Positions 53,573 through 63,930 of a stretch of DNA of 64,000 nt are shown one piece after another (position 1 is the stretch's first letter; every line of letters starts with the position of its first letter). Source of the stretch: Forficula auricularia (taxonomy: Eukaryota; Arthropoda; Insecta; Dermaptera; Forficulidae); contig JALMQS010000089.1 of assembly GCA_024734495.1 (NCBI GenBank), positions 62,001 to 126,000 of the forward strand, in the 5' to 3' direction. The notes under the pieces were generated by a model. That model had not been told where the DNA came from, ran no database searches, and saw only the letters and a list, made by a program, of their open reading frames with translations. A program made the position numbers and the translations under genes.

Positions 53573-54010
53573 CTGATGACGGGCTAAAAGCCCAAAATAT
53601 GTTTAAAGTATTTAAAATATTTAAAATAAAACTCCAAAAAAATAATTAAAATAATTTTTTAATTTTTATTTTTACTTGTGAAACACCACTATAACCCGTT
53701 AAATAAACTCCTGTGTTTAAATGTTTCACTATAAACCAACACATCTTTCTCTAAATGTTAAAAGGTATACGTTTATTTGCAAGAAGCAGAGGACAGCCTC
53801 ATTGATTTTTCCCGAGGGGTGAACCGCGATTGGAATTAGGTGTACACCGTCTTTGGAATTATGTGGAATTATTTTGGAATTCCTTAGATAATGCCCCAAA
53901 ATCTATTGTCTTCTACTTGGAAATGAAAGTAGGTGTACACGATATTAGGTCGCGGTTCACCCCTCGATTTTTCCTTAAGAATCATTAACTCTACTACTCT
54001 TGGTCCCCTC
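53573..54010 (+). mobile_element. PLE ends (families C and B), the latter split by a MITE
   Basis: A decayed family C motif (53573-53602) has CTGATGA and the GGGCT/AGCCC hairpin but AAAA instead of GAAA. Its tail TTGTGAAACACCACTATAA follows. The family B box starts at 53770 and continues after the MITE at 53975 with AAGAATCATTAACTCTACTA. Confidence 0.5.
53813..53966. mobile_element. 154-bp MITE, sister of the satellite-bearing element
   Basis: The ends CGAGGGGTGAACCGCGA and complement form a perfect 17-bp TIR, flanked by a perfect 8-bp duplication ATTTTTCC (53805-53812, 53967-53974). Inside, three loose units of TTGGAATTAT lie at 53855-53885, the same 10-mer type as in the large array. Subterminal GTGTACAC is shared with 19121-20617. 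Confidence 0.9.
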
Positions 54011-54867
54011 AAAAAATTGAATTCTAGCTAAAAAGTTTAAAATATTTATCTTCCAATAATAATCATAATTTTTTGACCAAGATAATTGTCGCCTGTGGAC
54101 GAAGCCATCATGCACCATCTATATATATATATAAAAGCCATTGTCAGACAGTACCCGTGGCGCAGCAAGGTGAACATGTGGGAGAAAAAGCAACTAATAT
54201 TCAATGACAGTTGTTATATTGTCAAATTTTACAAATAAAACATCTCTATTCTCTATATTATATATCTATAATATCTCTATATATTAATATATTCCTCTAT
54301 ATAGCTTAGAATATTAGATTTACGGCGTGTCTCATTTGAAATTTTAGTAGACAAATTTATTAATTTTAAATATATTATATATTAATATATATTTAATTTT
54401 TGGAAATAATTCATACCGCGAAAATTAATTTTTTTTTTTGAATTTAAGAAAAATATAAATTCTTAAAATTTTAGTAGACAAATTAATTTTAAAATATATA
54501 TATATTATATATATTTAATTTATAATATAAGTTTTAATGAGATATGATTTAATGGGATAATGAGATTAATTCTTAATTTATTACTGCGCTCTTCATTTGA
54601 AATTTTAGTAGATAAATTAATTTTAAAATTATTATATATAATTAATTTAGAGACACTTTTCAGATAAAGTTAAATATTGAAATGTATTATTAAAAAAGAA
54701 ATAGTTTTCCAACCGATCGGGAACTTCGAGAGAAATGGTTGCATGCTCTAATAAAAGTATTTATAAAGCATTTAATGATATTTTTTCATCTTTCTTTGAT
54801 CAATATTCATTATTCAAAAAAATATTTTTTTCAAAACATATAATTACGGACAGCTAATAATCACATC
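54011..54867. other. AT-rich stretch
   Basis: A repeated segment GAAATTTTAGTA(G)ACAAATTAATTTTAAA occurs three times (about 54341, 54470, 54600) with TA-rich spacers. No gene. Confidence 0.4.
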
Positions 54868-54960
54868 TCGAGACGCTGAAGACTCGCCAGGGCCACCAGC
54901 CCGGAGGGCCGAGTGGTGCCGGTGTGTGCTGTAGGCACGCCAGGTACTGCTCGTTTATTT
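54868..54960. repeat. GC-rich dispersed repeat fragment
   Basis: CCAGCCCGGAGGGCCGAG matches 13790-13807. The fragment ends GCTCGTTTATTTA like the copies at 13660 and 63805. Confidence 0.4.
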
Positions 54961-55976
54961 ATAAACATATCTTCTTTTTTCGAGAAAATCTCTTATTTAT
55001 GGTAAAAACTAGCCAGTCTTGTGGGCGTCCTCCTATTCGATTAATCCATCATTCAATGAGGCTAATTTCGAAATGGTCTTTTAGAGAACGAAATACCTGC
55101 CCACTTTCTCTTATTCCAATAGTAGTTACTTTCCAATTGAAATTGTTTTTTTTTCCTTAAAATATTCCCTAAATCAATAAAATGGATTTATTCTCTGATT
55201 GATTGTCTTGATTATTATCTCTATGGATGATGTCAGAGAGGTAAATAAAATATTTTATTCTCTTTGTACAGAGAGAGAGTGTGAAAGAGATAGGAGATTC
55301 TCACTCGTTTTGTTTCACCTTAATTGCAATGCTAGGTTCACGGCACTCTCAGAATATAATACCTACACATATATACCGTGATTCTGCACAACGAAACTAA
55401 TTACCACGACACTCAACAAAACCAAAGAAATATATATATATATACATATATAAAAGAAAGAAAGAATTTATAAAAATAGAAATGAGATTCAACTTTTTAT
55501 TCATAAGGGGTTGAAAGACAAAGAGCGAAACATGGTTGATTGCATAAAATTAATTAAACAAGCAACAAATAAATAAATAAATCAGAAATTTAGGTAGTTA
55601 TTTAAATTGTTTATTAAAGTAAGTTTTTATTTAATAAAAAACCATATTTCCATTGAATTTCTAGAATGAATAGTTTAAAAATAGCGACTTTTCTGCAAAA
55701 TACATCTGATGATACCCATTTTCCGAAATTGTATTATTTTTTTTTTATAAATTTAAACTTTTTAATAATTGGGAAATTTTTTTTTTCAAAAATTTTCAAG
55801 TATGATGTTTGTGAAAAGCACAAAATCTAATCAGTCCTCTACATATTTAAGATAGAAAGATTTTAGCACAAGAACGAACTTTCTTCGACTTTTCGTTCGT
55901 AAGCCTCTTGGCTATTTAAATCCAGAAAGATAAAAAATGATTTTTCCACTCATTTCAGACATTGATTAATACAAGT
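54961..55976. other. Unassigned stretch
   Basis: Mixed AT-rich sequence. A 78-codon plus frame at 54924-55160 is not recognisable. No repeat shared with the window was noticed. Confidence 0.35.
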
Positions 55977-56180
55977 ATTTGGAGCCACCGAGCGATGCAC
56001 GGTATACAAATTAAAAAAAGACAAATATATATAGTACACGCCCCCTGGACCCCCCGCCCCCGAAACCCCACACCTCGCTTCACCCTGGAACCCCCACAAC
56101 TGCACACCACCTCCTGCACCCCCACATACATCCCCACCCCGCACCCAGTTTTTGCATTTCTAGCATTCTAGTGGTCCACA
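55977..56180 (-). mobile_element. Helitron 3' end with G-rich tract (family 1)
   Basis: In minus sense: a G-rich tract (56040-56150 as C-rich on plus), TATATATTTG, then CCGTGCATCGCTCGG hairpin and TGGCTCCAAATACTT. It is the same order as 59640-59899. Confidence 0.5.
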
Positions 56181-56284
56181 GATTATGTGTATATATATAT
56201 AAATAAATTCCGTATAATTTTTTTTTTTAATTAAATAACAATTTATCGAGTTTTTTAATCAATTAAATAAATAATAATTTTATT

Positions 56285-56690
56285 TAAGCAATTTTTTACA
56301 TGAAATAATGTATACATTGTATTTGAGGCTTCGATTTTGGAGATTACTTGCTCACCATCGACTGTACTTGATCTAGCTTGCGATAATATTTTTAGTCCAT
56401 GTTTTTTAATAAAAGGAATTTTAATCAATTAAATTGGCAAATTCTAATATATAACAAAATTCGGTATAACCTATTAGTGGGTTTTAAAATTAAAAAACTA
56501 ATTAATAAATAAAAGATAATTGAAAAAAAATGTAAACAAACTTTTTATTGAGATTTTCATCCATCAATAATTACTTTAATTAAGAAAAGATCAATTAAGA
56601 TGAAATTCTGTCGAGGTCCAGACCTAGCCAGATCGTTTTCTCATCCTCAAAACTTAATAGAGTTTGTTTCATCAAAATCAACTTTATTTA
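56285..56690. mobile_element. 207-bp unit joined to a minus Helitron fragment
   Basis: 56285-56420 is one diverged 207-bp unit (CATCGACTGTACTTGATC). From 56410 the sequence is the complement of the Helitron variant at 49944-50318, including CCTAGCCAGATCGTTTTC. The junction supports a physical link between the 207-bp unit and Helitrons. Confidence 0.55.
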
Positions 56691-56699
56691 TGAGTAACA

Positions 56700-57894
56700 T
56701 AATAATTGGTTGATTAAATAAACAATAATTAAAAGCTCAGTCTTTCAGAAACGTTAGATTAATGTAGAAAAAAAATGAATCGTTTTTGAATAGGGGGGGG
56801 GGTAATATATATTATAATATCTAACGAGAAACAAATACCCCCCCCATAGTCATTTGCATATTCAGCTGAATTCTTCTTTCAATTAATGTAAATATTATAA
56901 ACAGGTGTATGAGAGAATAATTTTGGATACACTAATTAAGGTACATCACTAGGGATTATGGGTTTTTTTTTATTTAACTGTTTCGCAAATATAAAATATT
57001 TAATTTTATTCACTCGGATGGAAAATGAAATTAGCGATCAACCGTGACGCAAGGGTAGCGTGGGTGTTTAGGGGGTGGGGGGGGGCTAGGGGACCAGGGG
57101 GCAGTGTGGAAGTTCCAACGCGTTCTCTAATAGCCATATTGGACTCTCTTTCTCTCTCTTTCTGGGTATTTATTAGAAGAGAAATGAAATATTGCCGGGG
57201 GGGATAATAAAAGAAATAAACAAAAAGAAGGGCCATGAATCTTGATAAGGACCCCCCGCCCCTGCACCCCCATTTCACGCCTCGAAAAAACGAAAGGGAT
57301 TTGTTGATTCAGAGTTGAAGGGTTTGGTTTATGGTAATATCAAATGGAATGAAATAGGTATATTTAAGAAAACAATAAACCTCAGGGTATTATTTTTCAT
57401 TGCTTTTTAGAATTCCGTTTAAAAAATAAAATGAGATCCTATTAGACCGAGAGTAATCATTTTGAACGATTAAACTGTAACCAAAATAAATTTGGTGCGG
57501 TTATGCCCCGGGAGCCTGGTGTGTCTACACAGAGCTTTCTACTCGAAAGAAAGTGAGTTGGAAACTTATTCGGACACGTGGAGGCTTGAGAATAAGAATG
57601 ATATCTGGCATATGTGGCAAGGTGGTAAGATGGTGAAGTGAAGAAGAGTATATATGCTCTGTTTCGTTGTTGTTATCGTTTACTGTTTACCGTTTTATTA
57701 TTATTTATCGATTATCGTTTCGTGTGATTAAGTGTCGTTGTTGTTGAGAGTAATCAACAACAGAATCAACAATAATTTATATATATATCTTACATTTTAA
57801 ATATCAATAAATATTTAATTTTATTCATTCAAAGAAATGGCTCAGTGCCGAATTAAAATAACAAAAATAATGTTTAAATAATATCAAAAATGAA
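56700..57894. other. Unassigned, mostly single-copy
   Basis: It contains G runs (56795, 57070-57110) and a promoter-like TATATATGCTC at 57649. An 11-bp direct repeat GAGAGTAATCA bounds 57460-57745. No coding frame is convincing. Confidence 0.3.
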
Positions 57895-58060
57895 AGTTTT
57901 TGCCGAGAGTAGCAGAATTTTTATATATTGAAGGAGACAATAAAAGAGTGTCTTCTGCTGGAATTATAAATTTTATTTATTTATAACGAGACTATAGTTT
58001 CGAAGGCTTTGCCCTCTTCATCAGTCTATTACAATGGATTCACAGGAATTAATTTATGAA
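57895..58060 (-). mobile_element. PLE family A end, best-preserved copy
   Basis: In minus sense: hammerhead-like motif, TTATAAATAAATAAAATTTA, TAATTCCAGCAGAAGACA, TTTATTGTCTCCTTCAATAT, TTCTGCTACTCTCGGCAAAA. This is the reference order for family A. Confidence 0.6.
57990..58024 (-). ncRNA. Hammerhead-ribozyme-like motif, family A
   Basis: In minus sense: CTGATGA, A, GAGGGC-AAA-GCCTTC (with one G-T pair), GAA, AC-TATA-GT, C, then TCGTTAT. The 5' flank GTAATAGA can pair with TCGTTAT allowing one bulge, giving a helix I. It therefore has all three helices, and is the most complete hammerhead candidate here. The single extra A after the core box remains. Confidence 0.6.
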
Positions 58061-58176
58061 TGAAAGGTTATAAATCTTTCATGTGGTTAGGTAAAGAAAT
58101 TATACAGGGTGGGCAAGTTAAGAATTGAAATTTATACTTATTTTTTTATTTTGGCTGTAGGTGGCGTTCGTGAAGT

Positions 58177-58219
58177 TTATATTTTAGCGGCTATTTTTAA
58201 AATAGCCGCTAAAATATAA
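58177..58219. repeat. Perfect 21-bp palindrome
   Basis: The arms TTATATTTTAGCGGCTATTT(T) and complement are exact, with a one-base centre. It follows ACAGGGTGGGCAAGTTAAG at 58104, which resembles a mariner-type end. It could be a very short MITE remnant. Confidence 0.8.
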
Positions 58220-58499
58220 TATAATTATTGTATGATTTTAAAATTTCTAACGATTCGAAAATTAGTATTTTAATACCAAACCCGCACCATTTCAAATAAA
58301 ATATATTATTTAAATTCCCTAGGACCTCCTGATCCCAAATATACTAAAATTTCTATAATTTGAATATTTTAAATTTTTAGTGAAAATCAGAAATTTCACA
58401 AGGCTATAATATATAGCCTTGTCTTTTTTTCGATTTTCGGTAAAATATTTTTTTCGAGATATTTCAAATAAAATATGTTATTTCAATTCTCTAGGACTG

Positions 58500-58945
58500 C
58501 CAAACGTACTAAGTAAGATCCGTCGAGTTCGATTCATAAAATGTATATGTTTGGCACCGACTTCAAAAAGTAATTTCATGTTAATATTTTGTCATTTATT
58601 TGTAACTAAATTAAATAATTATTTTATACCTTTGAGTGCATTTTATTTTATTTTTGAGTTCTTATTATTTTATTTGTTTTATTTAATTTTTTTGAAGTCG
58701 GTTTTTTTTTTCTAATATAATCAATTTATAAACAATGTCAATAAATGTTGTTTATTATTAAAACAATTAAATAAAACAATTAGAAATTAGATCTCATATA
58801 TAATATATTATGTTTTGATTCAACCACATGATTTGCTATAAAACATTTAATAAAAATTTAGTTGTAACTAAATAAGATAATAATTATTTTATAACTTTTA
58901 GTGTATTTTATTTGTTGCATTTAATTTTTTTGAAGTCGGTTTTAA
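58500..58945. repeat. Half foldbacks of the AACCGACTTC type
   Basis: 58500-58710 and 58860-58945 both end TTTTTTTGAAGTCGGTTTT. They match the right half of 48791-49161. The first includes the GTACTAAGTAAGATCCGTCG segment. Confidence 0.6.
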
Positions 58946-59080
58946 TTTTATTTTTTATAAAAATTATTTTTTCTTAGAATAATACAATGTCCCCCTAAAC
59001 AATCCTCTCTTACGATAGAGTGCCGTATTATTTTTTAGAAAAACAGAACACTACAAAGTCAAATAATTTGTAGATTTTAA

Positions 59081-59899
59081 TCTACTCTTATTAAACGAGC
59101 AAAAATTGTATATTTATTTGTATATATATTTGTTTGTATATTTGTATCTTGGTTCTATTTTGAAAACGACTGTACCGATTTTGATGAAATTCACGAATTA
59201 GGGGGTTTTTGGGGTGACAATTCGATCTGTCACGGTCTCATCTTCGACAAAATTGTTTTTGATGGCTTTTTTCGTAATCAAATTAATTATTCTCAGGTAG
59301 ACAAATCCCATTCTTAGGGTTTAAAAAAAGGTTTCCCTTTTCCTTTTGTGCTCAGGCAGACAATGGGTCGGGTAAATCCTTTATTCTCAAAGGCCTTGAA
59401 GAAGTATTGTGATTGTGGTTTTAACATATTTTGTTCAACCTAAACGTTAGAAATATTAATAAACGTTTTATAATTGTTTTTATAAAGAATTTTATTTATT
59501 TAATAGAATAAAAAATAATCAAGAATTTATTTAAAAATATATTTCGCATAAGCAGGTCTCAATTTTCTGAAAAAACAACACATTTTGATAGGTTTTATTT
59601 ATTAACAATTGGATGAATAAAAAATGAATTATATGGTTGAATCAAAACAGGTGCAGGAGGTGGGGTGCAGTGGTGGGTGATCCGGGGCTAGGAGCGAGGT
59701 TTCGGGGGTGGGGTCAAGCGGGGTGGTGGGGTACAGTGGGCGAATACTATAATATATTTGTATTTTTTTTAATTTGAAAACGGCTCTCAAATAAAAATCG
59801 ACTTTTTTATCAGAATTTTAAATTAAAAATAATATTTAAATAAAGGTTTTAACTTAAGGAAGAAGTTACCGAGCATCGCTCGGTGCCTCCAGGTACTAA
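59081..59899 (+). mobile_element. Complete non-autonomous Helitron (family 1)
   Basis: It begins TCTACTCTTATTAAACGAGC after A (59080) and ends CTAA before T (59900). A hairpin CCGAGC-ATC-GCTCGG lies 13 nt upstream of CTAA. Internal landmarks are CCGATTTTGATGAAATTCAC, CGATCTGTCACGGTCTCATC, GACAAATCCCATTCTTAG and a G-rich tract at 59650-59745. No Rep/helicase ORF. It defines the family used to recognise fragments at 21357, 33708, 36927, 39530 and 55977. Confidence 0.75.
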
Positions 59900-59929
59900 T
59901 ATTTTAAATTAGTTATAGAAAAAGAGATG

Positions 59930-60563
59930 GTGGTGGTGGGGGGTGTCTAAGTATTTGATCAATTTCCCTTCTCGTCCTTTGTAATCCCCTTTTATTTGTT
60001 TTTGTTTGCCGTGGATGGTTGGCTGGATCTCTGGATCTAGCTAGCTCAATCGGTTCACCTTTAAATCCTTTGATTTTTTGCCCTGCCCTCCCTTGCTACC
60101 GCACTCTGCGGGTTGCAATAAAATATGAATGCCAAGTGGTTTGCCCTTTCTCCTTTCCCTTTCTCCCTATGTTTGTGTGTTTGTCTGTTTGTTTGCTTAG
60201 TAAAGAGAAAAGAGAGGCCATCATGTCTGCACTCGGCACTTGAGTGGATCCCCCACCCCCCACCACCACTATCCTGACCCTCATTTTAAGGACACTGGAT
60301 CTTCCTTTCTTTTTATGGTAAACCTACCTTCTTACTTTCTAATATTATACTTAGAGATAGTACAAAGGGAGATGTAATTTAATATTTGATAACAACCAAC
60401 TAATTATACAAGTCTTATCTCAAAACACAAGAGACTGTCTAATATGTCAATAACAAGTTCTCCAAATTATATTCTAAATAGGTTTGATAGTGTATGTAAG
60501 ATTATACAAAGTTGGGGGAGAGACAAATATATGGCTAATTAGTGCTGACATATGGGGGTTATT
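59930..60563. other. Apparently single-copy stretch
   Basis: Contains GT-rich and CCACC-rich patches. A plus frame of 74 codons (60019-60243) is not recognisable. No gene supported. Confidence 0.3.
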
Positions 60564-60790
60564 CAGTGGGGTACCTAGAACTTTTTCCGCCCTGGGCAGA
60601 CTCCAATTTGCCGCCCTTTCTAAGTCAATCAAATGGTTGTTTATAACCGACTTCAAAAAAGGAGGAGGTTCTCTATTCGACTGAATTTTTTTTTGTGTGT
60701 CTATGTTACCTGATATCTCCGCCCATTGTGACCGATTTTGATGTGTTTTTTGCATTAGGTTCAGTCTAGCTTCCGATTGGTCCCGTTTTT
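60564..60790 (+). mobile_element. Possible hAT-type end, then AACCGACTTC-type repeat
   Basis: CAGTGGGGTACCTAGAAC at 60564 resembles a hAT terminus, followed by GCCCTGGGCA and TTGCCGCCC. No partner end was found. From 60648 it is AACCGACTTCAAAAAAGGAG through TCCGATTGGTCCCGTTT. Confidence 0.4.
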
Positions 60791-61186
60791 GAAGCTTTGC
60801 TTGTTTAAGCGCGCTGGGCAGGGTCGGAATGAGAAAAAGCGACCCCTTAAGATTCCCATTCCGCTACGATTCTGGCCTGCTGGTAGGGGAAGTGAGAGAG
60901 GGCGGGTGAAGGGTGAGGCCAGAGGTAAAGCTGTTGATGGCATACATACATATATTAAAGTTTATTAAGTTTTGATTTATATTTTTATTCATTTTATTGT
61001 TTTTTATTAAATATCTACATACATATACGAGCCCCGTCCCATCTAAATTGGCCCACCAATATTTTTTCTTTTTTAATAAAATTATGCTAATTCACGGTAA
61101 ATTTAATTTAAATATTTATTTTTATTATCATTTGGAACAACATTTTAAACAATTTAAAACATTTTATTGTAACATTTAACTTAAAA

Positions 61187-61880
61187 TTATTTTTTAATTT
61201 TTAAAAACAAGGAAAACGTACAAAATAAACCTTTACCACTGTGTGACGTCGCCTTTATTTTAATTACGGCTTGAATTCTTTTGGGCAACGTACTTATTAA
61301 GTTTTGACACTTATCTTGAGTGAAAGTATCCCAAATATTTTGAAGTTTGTGTTTTAATTCGACTCCGTTTCTAGCTGGTTGTATTCGTAATAGCTTTTTC
61401 ATTGTGTGCCAAAGAGTGACAAGTCGGGACTCTTTGCCACCCACTCCAAAAGTGGAATATTATGATCAGAAAGCCATTTTAAAGATTTTCTTGGCAGGCC
61501 GCCCCGTCTTGTTGGAACACAAAATTATTATTATTCTGCAATGCATCTGTCATTGTTGGAAGTAACGATTTTTTTTTAAATCTCTAAATATTTATTGGTG
61601 TTTACAATTCCATCAATGAAGTGAAGTTTTCCAACACCTCTAGCAGACATTGAACCCCATACCATAACTGAAGCAGGAAATTTTACTTTCTTTTTTAAAC
61701 AATCTGAATTGAAAGCTTCATTTTTCTGACGAATAACTCTGCTTCGATTGTCCCCAACACAAACTTCAAAACGAGACTCATCACTCCAATGGACACTATT
61801 TCATTCATCACTCGTCCAATTACTGTGACTTTAAGCCCATTTAAGCCGGTTTTTCTTTTGTTTTAATGTCAAGAGTGGTT
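61187..61880 (-). pseudogene. Tc1-like (DDE) transposase pseudogene
   Basis: On the minus strand several frames together give a Tc1-type catalytic domain. They are: HWSDESRFEV (about 61761-61790, region of the first catalytic Asp block), VWGSMSARG and KLHFIDG (about 61625-61680), FVFQQDGAAC (about 61497-61525, second Asp; the usual His is lost), LSDHNIPLLEW (about 61445-61480), then CQNLISTLPKRIQAVIK (61258-61310), the typical C-terminus. Multiple frameshifts and stops. Possible outer end near 61020-61065 (CGAGCCCCGTCCCATC). This family differs from the N-terminal fragments at 7335, 9475 and 45629. Confidence 0.85.
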
Positions 61881-63228
61881 TTTCTTTCTCCTAAAAATAA
61901 TTAGTAAAATTGGAATAAGTTGCAATAAAATTACCTTGTAAGCAAACTAGCCGGCTAACTTGAAAATTTTCTGAAAAAGTTCCGTGTGAACCCAATAGGC
62001 GAAAAATCAGCCTGACGGAACTAGCTTAAAATTGAAAATAGGGCGAACAAGTTAGGAACAAGTAGCAGAAAAAGCCTCGTGTGCACCAGGCTTTATTCTG
62101 CAAAACATTTTGAAAAAGTTTTTTATTGTCTTTAGTTAAAATGTTAATGGGGAATAAATGAAAGGGAAAGTAAGTGAAAGTCGTGTTATATATATATGAA
62201 TGGACCAGATGATTTTCTGCTTGATGGGCATCTCTTTGTTTGTATTGCAAGTGTGTAACTGTGTAGGCATGGCAGTGGGGATTGGGGACGTCCGAGGGGG
62301 TAGATGAGGGATGGGGGTGTACACCTACCCCCGCCACCCCCGCTCGGAGACCAAGCCTGGAGGCCCCCGGGAATCGCACTCTGCACCCTGGTTCCCTGGG
62401 CAGAAGCCAGAAGGGCACAAGCAAGCAACGATATACTTACAGCCCCTCCGGTAAATTCCAAGTCAATAAGTCTCTCTCGCTCTCTCTCCCGGGGGTGGAA
62501 TCCTTCAACCACCCCCTCTGTCTTCAAGAGCGGCAACTGAATCATTCATTTATCATTCGTCACACTAATGGACACACCAAAACGAAAAGGATTTACTATA
62601 GACGGAAAAAAATGGGGTATTTGGTGTCATCTTTTAATCTTTTGACATTGGTAAATTCTGCCCTTTCAATCATCAACGCTTTTATGATATGGCCGAATGA
62701 TAACAAAGACATAGACATACAAACAGACACGTGTCATTCAAAAATAATAATAATAATAATAATAATAGAATATTAGGGAATTATGAGATATTTATAATAC
62801 ATTATTTAATAGCTGTCAAAATCAGAAATGGGTTATCAGACGAATAAATATTTCTTTAAGTAAAATAAGCTGATATGACGATGTGGCCATGACTTTACCA
62901 TACACCTGGGCCCCATTTATTTATTTATTTATAGCCTTTTTTGGCTTTATACATAATACGTATTATACAGTGTGTCAATTTGAAAACTTTCCACCCCCTA
63001 ATTTGGCTAAACTGGGAAATTATTTCAAAAACCCCTTCCCCGCAGAACCACCCCCAAAAAAATCTTAAATGGGAAAGGGGGTCGAATGTGACATGATTTT
63101 GAAGGGCTTTTTATTCTCTACATTTTAGGGTGCCGTTTTTAAAATTTGACTGCTGCGTTACCAAATGATTAACAAAACAAAATTGAAAACACCAAAACTA
63201 AATAAACAATTTTGACTTTATTTTAAAA
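61881..63228. other. Mostly single-copy stretch, GC-rich in the middle
   Basis: 62270-62530 is unusually GC-rich (CCCCGCCACCCCCGCTCGG). It has overlapping frames on both strands (119-164 codons) that lack recognisable domains, so I do not call a gene. An ATA microsatellite lies at 62744-62766. 62868-62915 is a short piece of the terminal-hairpin family end (GATGTGGCCATGACTTTACC). Confidence 0.35.
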
Positions 63229-63443
63229 GAGAAAGAATTCAATCAATCTTTTTCGGACAAATTCTAAGATTTTAGTAGAAATATTATTAGAGAGAGGTTT
63301 TTGTCTCAAGGGTGTGAGCTAACTGCCCGGACAGGTTCGACTCCTAGGGGGGGGGCTGAATCCGCCTCTGATATCGCAATACTATATATATTTGTCTAGA
63401 TTAATTTGTAACAACGCTGAGAGAATTTTCTTTAAAAAAATTA

Positions 63444-63515
63444 CGCTCTTGCCTAGAATCGAACCGACGAACTCTTGAACTATGGGCATCAGCTCTAGCG
63501 ATTACACCAATGCAA
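63444..63515 (-). tRNA. tRNA-like segment (tRNA pseudogene or SINE head)
   Basis: In minus sense: TTGGTGTAATCGCTAGAGC (A-box region) and GTCGGTTCGATTCTAGG (T-arm with B box GGTTCGATTC), followed by GCAAGAGC and a T run usable as a Pol III terminator. The spacing is tRNA-like, but the acceptor stem pairs poorly and no anticodon can be assigned with confidence. Confidence 0.4.
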
Positions 63516-63804
63516 CATTAATATTTGTATCTTGATTTCTGTTACTAAAACTATATATTTTTGATTTGGACTTTGTGTCGAGATAATATTGTATTCATTT
63601 GAACTCGAATGAAAATGAAAAAACACCAATAGATTTTAAATTAAGAAACATTAAATATATATTAATTAACGAGGCAAATTTGAAATATAATTCTAATTTG
63701 GACTCGAATTTTGAAATGAAAGACTCCAATTCATTTTAAATTAAGAAACATTAAATATATTGATCATTATTCCTCCCCCCCCCCCCTCGCCACTCAAAAG
63801 TTAA

Positions 63805-63930
63805 AGAGGCGAAACTTTTAAGAGACGATGTATTTTCGGTAGTTTACCGGTATACATTTGGAGTGTGGTTTTTTAAGAGGAATAAAATTTTTGGACCGAA
63901 ACGCTGCCCGCCAGGGCACCAGCTCGTTTA
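63805..63930. repeat. Dispersed repeat, second copy
   Basis: Nearly identical to 13670-13795 (GAGGCGAAACTTTTAAGAG, TTTAAGAGGAATAAAATTTT, CGCTGCCCGCCAG), then ACCAGCTCGTTTAATAA. Confidence 0.65.

Noticed and set aside
55199..55381. 60-codon plus frame in AT-rich sequence
   Set aside because: No domain, no coding-like composition, length within chance expectation.
62282..62776. Frame of 164 codons in the GC-rich segment as a gene
   Set aside because: Overlapping frames of similar length exist on both strands, there is no recognisable domain, and the length follows from the low stop-codon frequency in GC-rich DNA.
63300..63350. Second tRNA-like segment with GGTTCGACTCCT
   Set aside because: Only the B box is convincing; neither A-box spacing nor stems could be drawn.
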